Assembly: GCA_030248225.1 (NCBI GenBank)
Contig: JASANE010029484.1
Span: 1 to 64,000 of the forward strand
Reading direction: 5' to 3'
From: Trileptium ribeirensis
Taxonomy: Eukaryota > Nematoda > Enoplea > Enoplida > Thoracostomopsidae
DNA length: 64,000 nt
Part shown: positions 55,701 to 58,316 of the stretch, piece by piece
Position numbering within the stretch: position 1 is the first letter of the stretch
How the letters are laid out: every line of letters begins with the position of its first letter
Program-made: the position numbers and the translations under genes
Notes under the pieces: generated by a model
Databases searched by the model: none
The model's input: the letters and a program-made list of their open reading frames with translations, nothing else
Told to the model about the DNA's origin: nothing

Positions 55701-58316
55701 CGATTATAGGGTTATTTAATCGCTAAACACATTGGCTTCATTGTTTTAACCCCATGTTGCCTTAACACGGTGGGACTGTGCTGAAGCAAAATTTGGTTAA
55801 TTTTTGGCACCAAGAAAGTCCAGTTTTGCCATTTTTCCAATATAGATCTATGTAGGTCAATCGAACGTGTCTATAGGTGTTCGGATTGCTAAATACGATA
55901 AAGGCAATTGTATTTGCATGGTATCAATCAAATAAAGCAAGTCGTAGGGGCCCCACTACATAAATCACTTTTCAAAATTACAATTTTTTTTCTTAAAATT
56001 TAAATTCAAATGTTGCTGTCTATGTAGTCATTGGCAGAAGAAATGAAGAGTTCCTCGGTTTCAATATCTGACTAAAATGGCCATAGCGTTACCATAGAAA
56101 TATAGCCGGTATAAAATTACTACCATTAAGCGGGCTTACGACTTGAATATGGAACAAAAATGGTCAATAAGCCTAAAGCAGCCACACTCGTTTGCCATTG
56201 CTTTGCGAGTCACTACTATAAAGACTTAAGCGTTAGATATACATAGATAAATCTAAGCAAAACATTTTTACGGAGTTCTAACATATAAATCATAATTCAT
56301 TCCTTAATGTACAACAAATGGTGAGCTATAATACCAAGCATAGGATTAAAATATCGAGTATAGCAAGTATCTTGTTGACAATAGCATGAATTCCTATTTA
56401 TTGTTGATTTACTTCGTAACATGAACACCAACCTTTTCCTGTGAAGAATACTCCGGTCCAACCAGTGGCATTTTCTGAGCATCGAAGGATGGCATTGGTA
56501 CAATAACCTAAAGCACTCAAATAAGACGAGCTTAACAATTGCAAATGTAAAAAAAACGCTGATTACACAAAGCCCTATATCGGAACTCTCAAAATCAGAA
56601 GCGAATCTGAACTTTCGTCTTCGGCAATTATTTTCATCCCTTCCGGTTAACACAAAAATATTTTTGCTCCAATTCCATTTCGAAAATAAAATCTGATAAG
56701 GTCAGATAAATCATTTCAATTCAAGTTAAATAACAAAATATTGGCAGCATCATTGAGAGACCATTTATTTATCATTTTCGCGATTTACACAAACAAACTT
56801 TTCAGAAGGCGTAGGATAGACTAAAAATACAATTGCATCATAACGCTTTTATCGGCCCGCTGTTTCTCCTATCTTTGCGAGTTACTAGTTTCGACAAGTA
56901 AACGCACTGGTATAATTGTTTTAAGCAGAAAATTTCTATGTTGTTATCTTTATGAGAAGTAGGCTGCAGGGCGCTAAAATAATCCGCTTCGACAACCACT
57001 AGCCATATTATACTTTTTATTCATTCATTTGTATGTAAAAACTAGAATTTGTGAATACTTCCGGTATCTGTTGATTACAGTGCAACCAACAACGGTACTC
57101 GTTTTGCTGGCGACTGCCAGCGATGTGCTATATAATTTGCAGGAATGATGGTTCCTTAAACGCTCGTTTTTCTTCTTAAAATTTTGATAGGTACTTTTAA
57201 AACAGGTATATTTCGAGCTTTTATAAATCCTGACTTCCTTTTATATTGATATTAAATACTGTGAACCAGCCATTTACAGTATTTCCCTATTTTCCCTGTC
57301 CACCCAGCTGAACTGCGGGCCCCACCCCCTTCGCTCTCGAAAAAACAAAATTCAATGCTCCAGTTCGGTTCCCCCAGAAACATAAGAGGCAGTTTGCGAG
57401 AGTCCACAAAAATACACTGTTTGGGAACTTGCGGATATCAGTAACAACATGGCGGTGTCAGATCCCAAAATACCTTAGGGCAAAATCTCCCTACACATTA
57501 AGACCAGGGACAATTCAAAATAGAAAAGGTTTTCAAAAAATGACGATAGAGGAATGTAAAAGAAAAACTTTGCAATACATGGAGGCAACGATGGTACACA
57601 TAAGAATCTCAATTTTACATACCATTATAGACATTTTACATTGGAAGTATGTTTGCGTATTCCTAAAGCATTCTCCATTGTTTGTTATCAGTCACTGAGC
57701 TCCAGTCACAGCTACAAGTTCAAAACAAGTTATTTAAACATAAAAATCATTTTTACGCCAAACGATGCAACCTCAGTAAAATTATTCTGAATAGCCATGT
57801 TGCATAAATTAGTACACCAACGCAAATATACTGGGCTCTCCAAATTGGGGGGTTGGCATTTTTCGGTTTCCCCCGGTTCATGCCCCTGGCGAAATTTTGG
57901 GCTCCCCCGGTTCACCGCCTTTTGGAATTTTTTTTGTTTCCAATCGCTCCAAAGTACATAAAATTTGTACTAAAATTCTGTTCTGAGGCCAAAAATGTCG
58001 CAAATTTTGTCAAAATTTGCTTCAAAAACGCTATTCTCTCCATCAAAAGCGTTGTGACAATGTTTCTGACACGATTTTTAACCGTTTTTCTCTTGGCAAA
58101 ATGCCCCTGGTAAAATCGAGCGCCCCCGTTCGAAACCAGGGGGGGCCCTCTAGTTCATGCCCCTTGGCAAAATTTTCAGCGAATGGAGAGCCCATATATA
58201 CAATTACCTCATCAAGCTTTTCATGTTCGTGGAAAGTTCTCGAAAGAAAAACACATGTTAGGACACCTTCCTTCTTCGTAAACAGTATAAAATCTCGTCC
58301 GATTCTCATAGCGCCC
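1676..58316 (-). CDS. MORC2: MORC2-like chromatin ATPase gene, 5'-incomplete, 23 in-window coding exons
   Basis: MORC2 is a nuclear GHKL-type ATPase. In vertebrates it dimerises on ATP binding, works with the HUSH complex and compacts chromatin. Exons, 5' to 3': 58208-58316, 56433-56507, 53913-54121, 51320-51407, 47998-48118, 45363-45399, 38490-38541, 37128-37213, 36215-36358, 34755-34912, 32966-32996, 25819-25925, 25282-25387, 21155-21287, 18269-18310, 13928-14218, 11968-12042, 10482-10548, 9001-9038, 5036-5169, 3082-3214, 2828-2944, 1676-1762. The phases join without a stop into 812 residues, numbered here from the Gly after a split Ser. Layout: ATPase/transducer 1-160 and 260-370, CC1 161-259, CW finger about 403-442, CC2 445-485, Ser/Arg-rich linker 486-700, C-terminal module 701-812. 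Strong anchors are [33 protein letters not shown] and YYFLPPNW. The N-terminal ~105 residues expected from vertebrate MORC2 are absent and should lie beyond 64000. The exon at 11968-12042 has the weakest boundaries. Confidence 0.93.
2828..2944 (-). CDS. MORC2: MORC2-like exon 22 in window (coiled coil CC3)
   Basis: Thirty-nine codons of Gln/Glu/Lys-rich helix ([20 protein letters not shown]), then [14 protein letters not shown]. This matches the C-terminal coiled coil of MORC2, which ends KLRTNIVALLQKVQED. The acceptor is CCATTGCAG and the donor GACGAA then GTGAGT, phase 0. Confidence 0.95.
3082..3214 (-). CDS. MORC2: MORC2-like exon 21 in window (C-terminal module)
   Basis: Residues 701-745. 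[10 protein letters not shown] and the block [20 protein letters not shown] correspond to LRYFLPPSF and MNSDELISFPLKEYFKQYE near the MORC2 C-terminus, confirming that this end belongs to the same gene. The acceptor is TTTTTTAG and the donor AAGATG then GTATGT, phase 0. Confidence 0.95.
3563..4206. repeat. Tandem array, 142-bp unit, about 4.5 copies
   Basis: Units contain GCTCGAAGTCACTTCT, then ACTGAAAACCTGAGTACTGT and TTTATTATAAAGGTAAAAAC. Identical phrases recur at 142-bp spacing. The array lies in the intron between exons 20 and 21. The 72-residue ORFs it generates on the plus strand are artefacts of repetition; 142 is not a multiple of 3. Confidence 0.95.
5036..5169 (-). CDS. MORC2: MORC2-like exon 20 in window (linker to C-terminal module)
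   Basis: Residues 657-700: a Ser/Thr-rich stretch ([20 protein letters not shown]), then a charged helix start ([13 protein letters not shown]). The acceptor is ATTTTAG and the donor TTCAA then GTAAGT, phase 2. Confidence 0.87.
5275..5695. mobile_element. MITE-like element, family A (GGGCTCTCC ends), diverged
   Basis: Begins with a degraded CTCCATTCGC terminus and shares with the copies at 19017-19381 and 57833-58193 the blocks for gccaggggacatgaaccg-type sequence and the final tttgaaaagcc. It has no coding capacity. Confidence 0.6.
6110..6790. repeat. Diverged family A-like repeat fragments
   Basis: Contains reverse-orientation family A phrases such as CCCCCTGGCAAAACAATGGG at the left and TTTCATGCCCTCGGGCAAAA at the right. 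A short perfect palindrome (CCTTAGCctaaGCTAAGG) sits near 6433-6450. No gene is seen between. Confidence 0.5.
7290..7770. repeat. Degenerate tandem repeat, unit about 165-195 bp
   Basis: The phrase ATTATATTCTnnAAATC, followed by TTATTGAC and CTAGACC or CTAAACC, recurs near 7366, 7532 and 7727. It alternates with a GCCC(C)TGTACGCAATAC-type phrase. A further related fragment is at about 39840-39960. Confidence 0.65.
7771..9000. other. Intron sequence with overlapping ORFs but no recognised gene
   Basis: Holds a 155-residue plus-strand ORF (7854-8321) overlapped by open frames on both strands. I recognise no domain, and no splice partners were found. It is treated as intronic. Confidence 0.5.
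9001..9038 (-). CDS. MORC2: MORC2-like microexon 19 in window (linker)
   Basis: A 38-nt exon giving [13 protein letters not shown]. The acceptor is TTTCTAG and the donor CGT then GTAAGT. It converts phase 1 from exon 18 to phase 0 for exon 20, which otherwise could not join in frame. Confidence 0.75.
9039..10481. other. Intron between exons 18 and 19
   Basis: AT-rich sequence with no recognised gene or clear repeat. A candidate donor near 10186 (GTAAGT on the minus strand) has no usable open exon in front of it. Confidence 0.5.
10482..10548 (-). CDS. MORC2: MORC2-like exon 18 in window (linker)
   Basis: A 67-nt exon, [20 protein letters not shown] plus NR and a split Ser. The acceptor is ATTTAG and the donor CGAA then GTGAGT. 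Another frame is also open, but only this one leads through the next exon without a stop. Confidence 0.75.
11340..11700. repeat. Dispersed repeat shared in inverted orientation with 40200-41060
   Basis: Shares CTTGTCTTATCGCC, the GTGTTGAATATGT phrase, GTACAGAGCTATA and GCGGTTGCGGAGATATTA with the element around 40260-41050 (opposite strand for the last phrase). Probably two copies of one transposon-derived family. Confidence 0.65.
11968..12042 (-). CDS. MORC2: Probable MORC2-like exon 17 in window (linker, uncertain ends)
   Basis: Encodes 25 residues rich in Ser, Pro and Lys ([15 protein letters not shown]...SSGPKK). The in-frame boundaries use a weak AAG acceptor, four bases after a better TAG, and a poor donor (AAG then GTCCAA). 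The strong TAG acceptor would put a stop after 13 codons. Exons 16 and 18 also join in phase without it, so it may be a cassette exon, have different ends, or not be used. Confidence 0.5.
12120..13480. other. Intron sequence including a C homopolymer
   Basis: No supported exon. A run of about 14 C residues lies near 12361-12374. A minus-strand ORF at 12934-13158 ends in an Arg/Ser-rich stretch but lacks convincing splice sites. Confidence 0.45.
13480..13800. repeat. MITE-like repeat, copy related to 24925-25250
   Basis: Shares the phrases TTGGCCCTG(C/T)GTGACA(C/T)CTAAAA, TTTGG(T/C)TTCGC(C/G)ACATTTA and repeated GCAAAAAATTTGCC-type blocks with the segment at 24925. Noncoding. Confidence 0.6.
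13928..14218 (-). CDS. MORC2: MORC2-like exon 16 in window (Ser/Arg-rich disordered linker)
   Basis: Ninety-seven codons, phase 0 both ends. Composition runs from Arg/Ser ([12 protein letters not shown]) through an acidic patch ([20 protein letters not shown]) to a basic run (TKKSRR) and Ser/Pro-rich sequence. This looks like a phosphorylatable disordered linker with candidate nuclear localisation signals. It is GC-richer than its surroundings. The acceptor is TTTTTTCAG; the donor is ACTGCC then GTACGT. Confidence 0.87.
14852..14932. repeat. 26-bp tandem repeat, about 2.5 copies
   Basis: The unit GGTTTCAGTGTGTTCAGGGT plus TACAGA is repeated head to tail and ends in a partial third copy. Confidence 0.9.
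15015..16770. other. Intron sequence, no gene recognised
   Basis: AT-rich sequence between linker exons 15 and 16. I see no exon of the host gene, no RNA gene and no clear repeat other than the palindromic motif ending at 15014. Confidence 0.5.
16770..17165 (-). pseudogene. Decayed Ty3/gypsy-type integrase fragment
   Basis: On the minus strand one frame reads [20 protein letters not shown], then ACLQCEKVN, the second half of the integrase zinc-binding region (CxxC). After frame breaks comes [20 protein letters not shown], then [15 protein letters not shown], the start of the catalytic core including its first Asp (in AIDYFSKW). A 29-bp duplication across the CxxC region (16951-17009) and stops show it is dead. 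No reverse transcriptase or LTR was identified nearby. Confidence 0.75.
16951..17009. repeat. 29-bp tandem duplication inside the integrase relic
   Basis: CGGATTTACCTTCTCACACT plus GAAGACATG occurs twice in a row. As 29 is not divisible by 3 it shifts the integrase frame. Confidence 0.95.
17400..18268. other. Intron sequence, no gene recognised
   Basis: A short doubled phrase (GCAGATCTCCCG) lies near 17386-17431. Otherwise AT-rich sequence without exons or repeats that I can support. Confidence 0.5.
18269..18310 (-). CDS. MORC2: MORC2-like exon 15 in window (linker)
   Basis: A 42-nt exon, [14 protein letters not shown], between TTTTCAG and GTAAGT, phase 0 both ends. The internal ATG made it look like a gene start, but the preceding Lys codon and phase match to exon 14 place it inside the linker. 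Confidence 0.8.
19017..19381. mobile_element. MITE-like element, family A
   Basis: Opens with GGACTCTCCATTCGC and closes with TTTGAAAAGCC. Inner blocks (TTTGCCAAGAAAAA, CCGATTGGAAACAAGAAATT, GAGGCGGTGAACCG) match the reverse complement of the copy at 57833-58193. Noncoding. Confidence 0.8.
19382..21154. other. Intron sequence, no gene recognised
   Basis: AT-rich intron between exons 14 and 15. Short plus-strand ORFs here show no recognisable domain or exon structure. Confidence 0.5.
21155..21287 (-). CDS. MORC2: MORC2-like exon 14 in window (last CW ligand and CC2)
   Basis: Residues 441-485. It begins [16 protein letters not shown], supplying the fourth CW Cys, then runs into a coiled coil ([20 protein letters not shown]) matching the KQLTEKIRQQQEKLEAL helix. 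The acceptor is CTTTAG; the chosen donor is GTACGT after ATTATT, phase 0. A second GT four bases on is weaker and shifts the frame. Confidence 0.92.
21288..22690. other. Intron sequence with possible MITE debris
   Basis: No exon of the host gene. Around 22380-22560 there are weak family A-like phrases (CCGGGGGAATAGG and GGCAAAAATCGATAAAATTT). Nothing else is supported. Confidence 0.4.
22695..24455. mobile_element. Long inverted repeat element (arms about 380-400 bp)
   Basis: The left arm (22695-23075) and the reverse complement of the right arm (24055-24455) share GCGTCGTTCACG, AATCTTTGCACGCGCCTAA, CCATTGCAATCAC-type sequence, GGTTATCATT and AGTGCAA(T/C)GGTTTGCA, with perhaps three quarters of bases identical by eye. 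The spacer of about 980 bp shows no transposase. Mirror-image ORFs in the arms (22845-23087 plus, 24101-24289 minus) arise from the symmetry. Confidence 0.85.
24925..25250. repeat. MITE-like repeat, copy related to 13480-13800
   Basis: Contains TTGGCCCTGTGTGACATCTA, then AAATTTGGCTTCGCGACATT, matching the earlier copy. It ends about 30 bp downstream of the CW exon's donor. Confidence 0.6.
25282..25387 (-). CDS. MORC2: MORC2-like exon 13 in window (CW zinc finger)
   Basis: Residues 406-440. [12 protein letters not shown] gives Cys408 and Trp411; [10 protein letters not shown] gives Trp429 and Cys431. With Cys405 (previous exon) and Cys442 (next exon) the four zinc ligands are complete. The acceptor is TTTTAG and the donor AACAA then GTAAGA, phase 2. 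Confidence 0.96.
25819..25925 (-). CDS. MORC2: MORC2-like exon 12 in window (leads into CW finger)
   Basis: Residues 371-405. [20 protein letters not shown] corresponds to DEFGYLSANWNQPPS. It ends in TLQC, whose Cys405 is the first zinc ligand of the CW domain. The acceptor is TTGTTTTAG and the donor TGTG then GTAGGT, phase 1. Confidence 0.95.
26030..26445. repeat. Family A-like MITE fragment
   Basis: Starts with GGCCGAAACCGAGGGGCGCC-type sequence and closes with GGCATGTCCCCTGAAAATGCC and TTTTGAGAAGCC. Noncoding, in the large intron between exons 11 and 12. Confidence 0.5.
26446..27127. other. Intron sequence, no gene recognised
   Basis: Contains a minus-strand ORF (26581-26838) but no splice-compatible exon. 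AT-rich otherwise. Confidence 0.45.
27128..28496. mobile_element. 1369-bp TIR DNA element with subterminal G-rich repeats
   Basis: The ends are perfect 27-bp inverted repeats starting GGGTCATTTCACGAAACCAT. They are flanked by a 4-bp direct duplication, agac, at 27124-27127 and 28497-28500. Inside, a GTCGGGGGG..CTACA-type motif recurs near 27632, 27655, 27679, 27760, 27898 and 28100, and inverted near 28453. A 129-residue plus-strand ORF (27230-27619) matches no family I know, so transposition is presumably driven from elsewhere. Confidence 0.85.
28501..31023. other. Intron sequence, no gene recognised
   Basis: AT-rich stretch of about 2.5 kb. A strong-looking donor near 28830 has no exon that fits the host gene's phase. 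No clear repeat structure was found. Confidence 0.5.
31032..32158. mobile_element. hAT-like nonautonomous element
   Basis: The left end reads CAGAGAATAACCGGAACC and the inverted right end CAGGGAGTAACCGGAA, a 14/16 match with the CAG start usual for hAT transposons. The flanking 8-mers are atatataa and ctatataa (7/8). CCGGAACC-type repeats cluster at both ends (31040-31095 and 32065-32150). No transposase ORF is present. Confidence 0.75.
32230..32890. repeat. Diverged tandem repeat related to 42740-43450 (inverted)
   Basis: Repeating phrases such as TTTCAATCTAAT..ATAT(T/A)TTG, GCTATTA or GCTATAA, and TTTCAGGAATGCTAA recur about every 190-200 bases. They correspond to the opposite strand of the array at 42740-43450. 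Confidence 0.65.
32966..32996 (-). CDS. MORC2: MORC2-like 31-nt microexon 11 in window
   Basis: Encodes [11 protein letters not shown] with a split Gly codon (G|GG) at the start and a split Trp codon (TG|G) at the end. It supplies the IIKFW segment that must precede the FGYL strand. The acceptor GATTTAG and donor GTATGT are both strong. It was found because the flanking exons demanded a length of 1 modulo 3 ending in TG. Confidence 0.88.
32997..34754. other. Intron sequence, no gene recognised
   Basis: AT-rich, with a more GC-rich patch at about 34010-34300 carrying a 105-residue minus-strand ORF. I recognise no domain and see no compatible splice sites. Confidence 0.45.
34755..34912 (-). 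CDS. MORC2: MORC2-like exon 10 in window (core of the module)
   Basis: Residues 307-359. [20 protein letters not shown], followed by [19 protein letters not shown], is the most strongly conserved block and identifies the MORC2 branch. The acceptor is GATTTTAG and the donor CTTAG then GTAAAT, phase 1. Confidence 0.97.
34913..36214. other. Intron sequence with unrecognised ORF
   Basis: Between exons 9 and 10. A 65-residue minus-strand ORF (35483-35680) has balanced composition but no recognised domain. Around 35870-36040 there are phrases resembling the interior of family C elements. Confidence 0.4.
36215..36358 (-). CDS. MORC2: MORC2-like exon 9 in window (transducer return)
   Basis: Residues 259-306. 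[20 protein letters not shown] and the next block [13 protein letters not shown] correspond to LNFVFGVNIEHR..DGMFIYN and SRLIKMYEKVG. The acceptor is ATTTTAG and the donor GGACT then GTAAGT, phase 2. Confidence 0.96.
37128..37213 (-). CDS. MORC2: MORC2-like exon 8 in window (CC1 return helix)
   Basis: Residues 231-258, a highly charged helix ([20 protein letters not shown], then KTVAEEKA) equivalent to the returning arm of CC1. The acceptor is CTTTCAG and the donor GCAAA then GTGAGC, phase 2. Confidence 0.93.
37395..37775. repeat. Family A-like MITE fragment
   Basis: Contains GGGCAAAAATTTGG, GGCATGAACTGG and GTACATGAATTAGGGGGAGC phrases and closes with TTTGGAGAAGCC, like the other family A ends. 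Confidence 0.5.
37999..38355. mobile_element. MITE, family C, copy 1
   Basis: The ends are perfect 15-bp inverted repeats CTGGCCTGTCCACAG. They are flanked by direct ggaag at 37994-37998 and 38356-38360. It is 357 bp, noncoding, with CCC/GGG-rich subterminal stretches and an AT-rich core. Confidence 0.92.
38490..38541 (-). CDS. MORC2: MORC2-like exon 7 in window (CC1 tip)
   Basis: A 52-nt exon, residues 214-230 ([17 protein letters not shown]), matching the LEVRLGGDLTRDSR turn at the tip of CC1. The acceptor is ATTTTAG and the donor AAGG then GTATAC. Phase 1 in (A completes Lys), phase 0 out. Confidence 0.88.
38542..40200. other. Intron sequence, no gene recognised
   Basis: AT-rich. A fragment at about 39840-39960 resembles the 7.3-7.8 kb repeat. 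Short ORFs here are unconvincing. Confidence 0.45.
40476..41050. mobile_element. Foldback (hairpin) element interrupted by a MITE
   Basis: The left arm (40476-40534 plus 40899-40930) is the inverted match of the right arm (40972-41050). Shared phrases include CTGTGTATATCTCTTTAAAC, TACATATTCAACACTGATAA and GGCGATAAGACAAGCCG. A loop of about 41 bases lies between. The left arm is split by a family C MITE; the right arm is intact. Confidence 0.9.
40535..40893. mobile_element. MITE, family C, copy 2 (reverse orientation, nested)
   Basis: Starts CTGGCCTGTCCACAG and ends with its near-perfect inverse, CTGTGGTCAGGCCAG. Flanked by gataa at 40530-40534 and 40894-40898. The intact right arm of the surrounding hairpin has a single GATAA at the matching place, which acts as an empty site. 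Confidence 0.95.
41060..42735. other. Intron sequence with unrecognised minus-strand ORF
   Basis: A 105-residue minus-strand ORF (41200-41517, starting [20 protein letters not shown]) has no recognised domain and does not fit the host gene. The rest is AT-rich. Confidence 0.4.
42740..43450. repeat. Tandem repeat with a near-identical 198-bp duplication
   Basis: The unit starting CACATAAGGGGTTCCCAGGA at 43053 is repeated at 43251 almost without change through GGTTCCTGGAGTGGCTCGCA. More diverged units precede it (42785-43050). The family recurs inverted at 32230-32890. Confidence 0.92.
43451..45362. other. Intron sequence, no gene recognised
   Basis: AT-rich sequence in the long intron between exons 6 and 7. 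No recognised coding or repeat structure. Confidence 0.45.
45363..45399 (-). CDS. MORC2: MORC2-like microexon 6 in window (CC1)
   Basis: A 37-nt exon encoding [13 protein letters not shown] with split codons at both ends (G|CT Ala and AA|A Lys). It corresponds to the EEKAREAESKA stretch of CC1. The acceptor is TTTTAG and the donor TTAAA then GTTAGT. Phase fit on both sides is the main support for so short an exon. Confidence 0.85.
45400..47997. other. Intron sequence, no gene recognised
   Basis: Contains an ACTCG..CGAGT palindromic motif at 46628-46660. Also holds a 102-residue plus-strand ORF (46913-47221) with no recognised domain. Confidence 0.45.
47998..48118 (-). CDS. MORC2: MORC2-like exon 5 in window (entry to coiled coil CC1)
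   Basis: Residues 161-200. [18 protein letters not shown] corresponds to the TKRLSCCLYKPRMYKY block, after which the charged helix of CC1 begins ([15 protein letters not shown]). The acceptor is TTATTAG and the donor AAAG then GTTGAT, phase 1. Confidence 0.93.
48755..50120 (+). pseudogene. Broken non-LTR (jockey/CR1-like) reverse transcriptase, 5'-truncated
   Basis: Starts at AAPGPDNIT (fingers), then [19 protein letters not shown] and KIMEKVV in shifted frames with a stop near 48878. A one-base loss at [14 protein letters not shown] (about 49160) shifts the frame. The long open part (49177-50055) carries [11 protein letters not shown], the catalytic YKFADDTKL (FADD at residues 79-82), [20 protein letters not shown] and [17 protein letters not shown]. 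The C-terminal tail [20 protein letters not shown] continues in another frame to about 50120. No endonuclease domain is present. It is antisense to the host gene, in the intron between exons 4 and 5. Confidence 0.93.
50130..51319. other. Intron sequence, no gene recognised
   Basis: Follows the RT relic. The more GC-balanced patch 50340-50900 has no recognised coding signal. Confidence 0.45.
51320..51407 (-). CDS. MORC2: MORC2-like exon 4 in window (transducer-like domain)
   Basis: Residues 131-160. [19 protein letters not shown] matches the SFRAYAAVLYIDPRMRIFI segment of MORC2. The first C completes an Asp codon (GA|C). The acceptor is TTTTTAG and the donor AAAAAG then GTAAAA, phase 0. Confidence 0.94.
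51408..53225. other. Intron sequence, no gene recognised
   Basis: A-rich stretch between exons 3 and 4 with only short, unconvincing ORFs. Confidence 0.5.
53226..53478. repeat. Diverged two-copy repeat, offset about 163 bp
   Basis: ACCGGAAATAACTTTACCATGCCC and ATGAACCATGGCGGCACCAT in the first copy correspond to ACCGGCAATAAGTTTCCCATGCCC and ATGAGCAACGAGGGTGCCAT in the second. Confidence 0.65.
53913..54121 (-). CDS. MORC2: MORC2-like exon 3 in window (ATPase to transducer-like)
   Basis: Residues 62-130. [11 protein letters not shown] corresponds to the vertebrate ELIYKYSPF block, and [14 protein letters not shown] to GDSGTLVIIFNLKL, followed by the SELDF strand. The acceptor is TTCTAG before CAACGA; the donor is GATGATGA then GTAAGA, phase 2. 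Confidence 0.94.
54760..55170. repeat. Direct repeat, copy 1 of a pair
   Basis: Shares GCAAAATTTGG, TTTTCCAATA.AGAT.TATGTAGGT, ATCAAATAA.GCAAGTC and GAAGAAAT.AAGAGTTC.TCGGTTT with the copy at 55735-56150, in the same order and orientation. Confidence 0.85.
55735..56150. repeat. Direct repeat, copy 2 of a pair
   Basis: Second copy of the unit at 54760-55170, about 960 bases downstream. Diverged, with the same order of conserved phrases; no coding sequence. Could be two copies of one element or the ends of a larger one. Confidence 0.85.
56433..56507 (-). CDS. MORC2: MORC2-like exon 2 in window
   Basis: Residues 37-61 ([10 protein letters not shown]... ending QEK) continue the DEVIVP block of MORC proteins. 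The acceptor is CTTTAG and the donor AAAAG then GTTGGT. It is exactly 25 codons, phase 0 to phase 0. Confidence 0.9.
57833..58193. mobile_element. MITE, family A, 361 bp
   Basis: Ends are 9-bp perfect inverted repeats GGGCTCTCC / GGAGAGCCC. The interior holds GTTCATGCCCCTGGCGAAAT-type sequence near both ends and matches the reverse complement of 19017-19381. It lies 14 bases inside the intron from the donor of the exon at 58208-58316. Confidence 0.88.
58208..58316 (-). CDS. MORC2: MORC2-like exon 1 in window (GHKL ATPase core)
   Basis: Encodes residues 1-36, including [17 protein letters not shown] and [13 protein letters not shown]. This follows the Gly-rich ATP lid (GNGLKSG in vertebrates) of the GHKL fold. 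The acceptor is TTCTAG before GGGC; the first G should complete a Ser codon from an exon outside the window. The donor is GAG then GTAATT, phase 0. Only 14 intron bases separate the donor from a transposon copy at 57833-58193. Confidence 0.93.
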
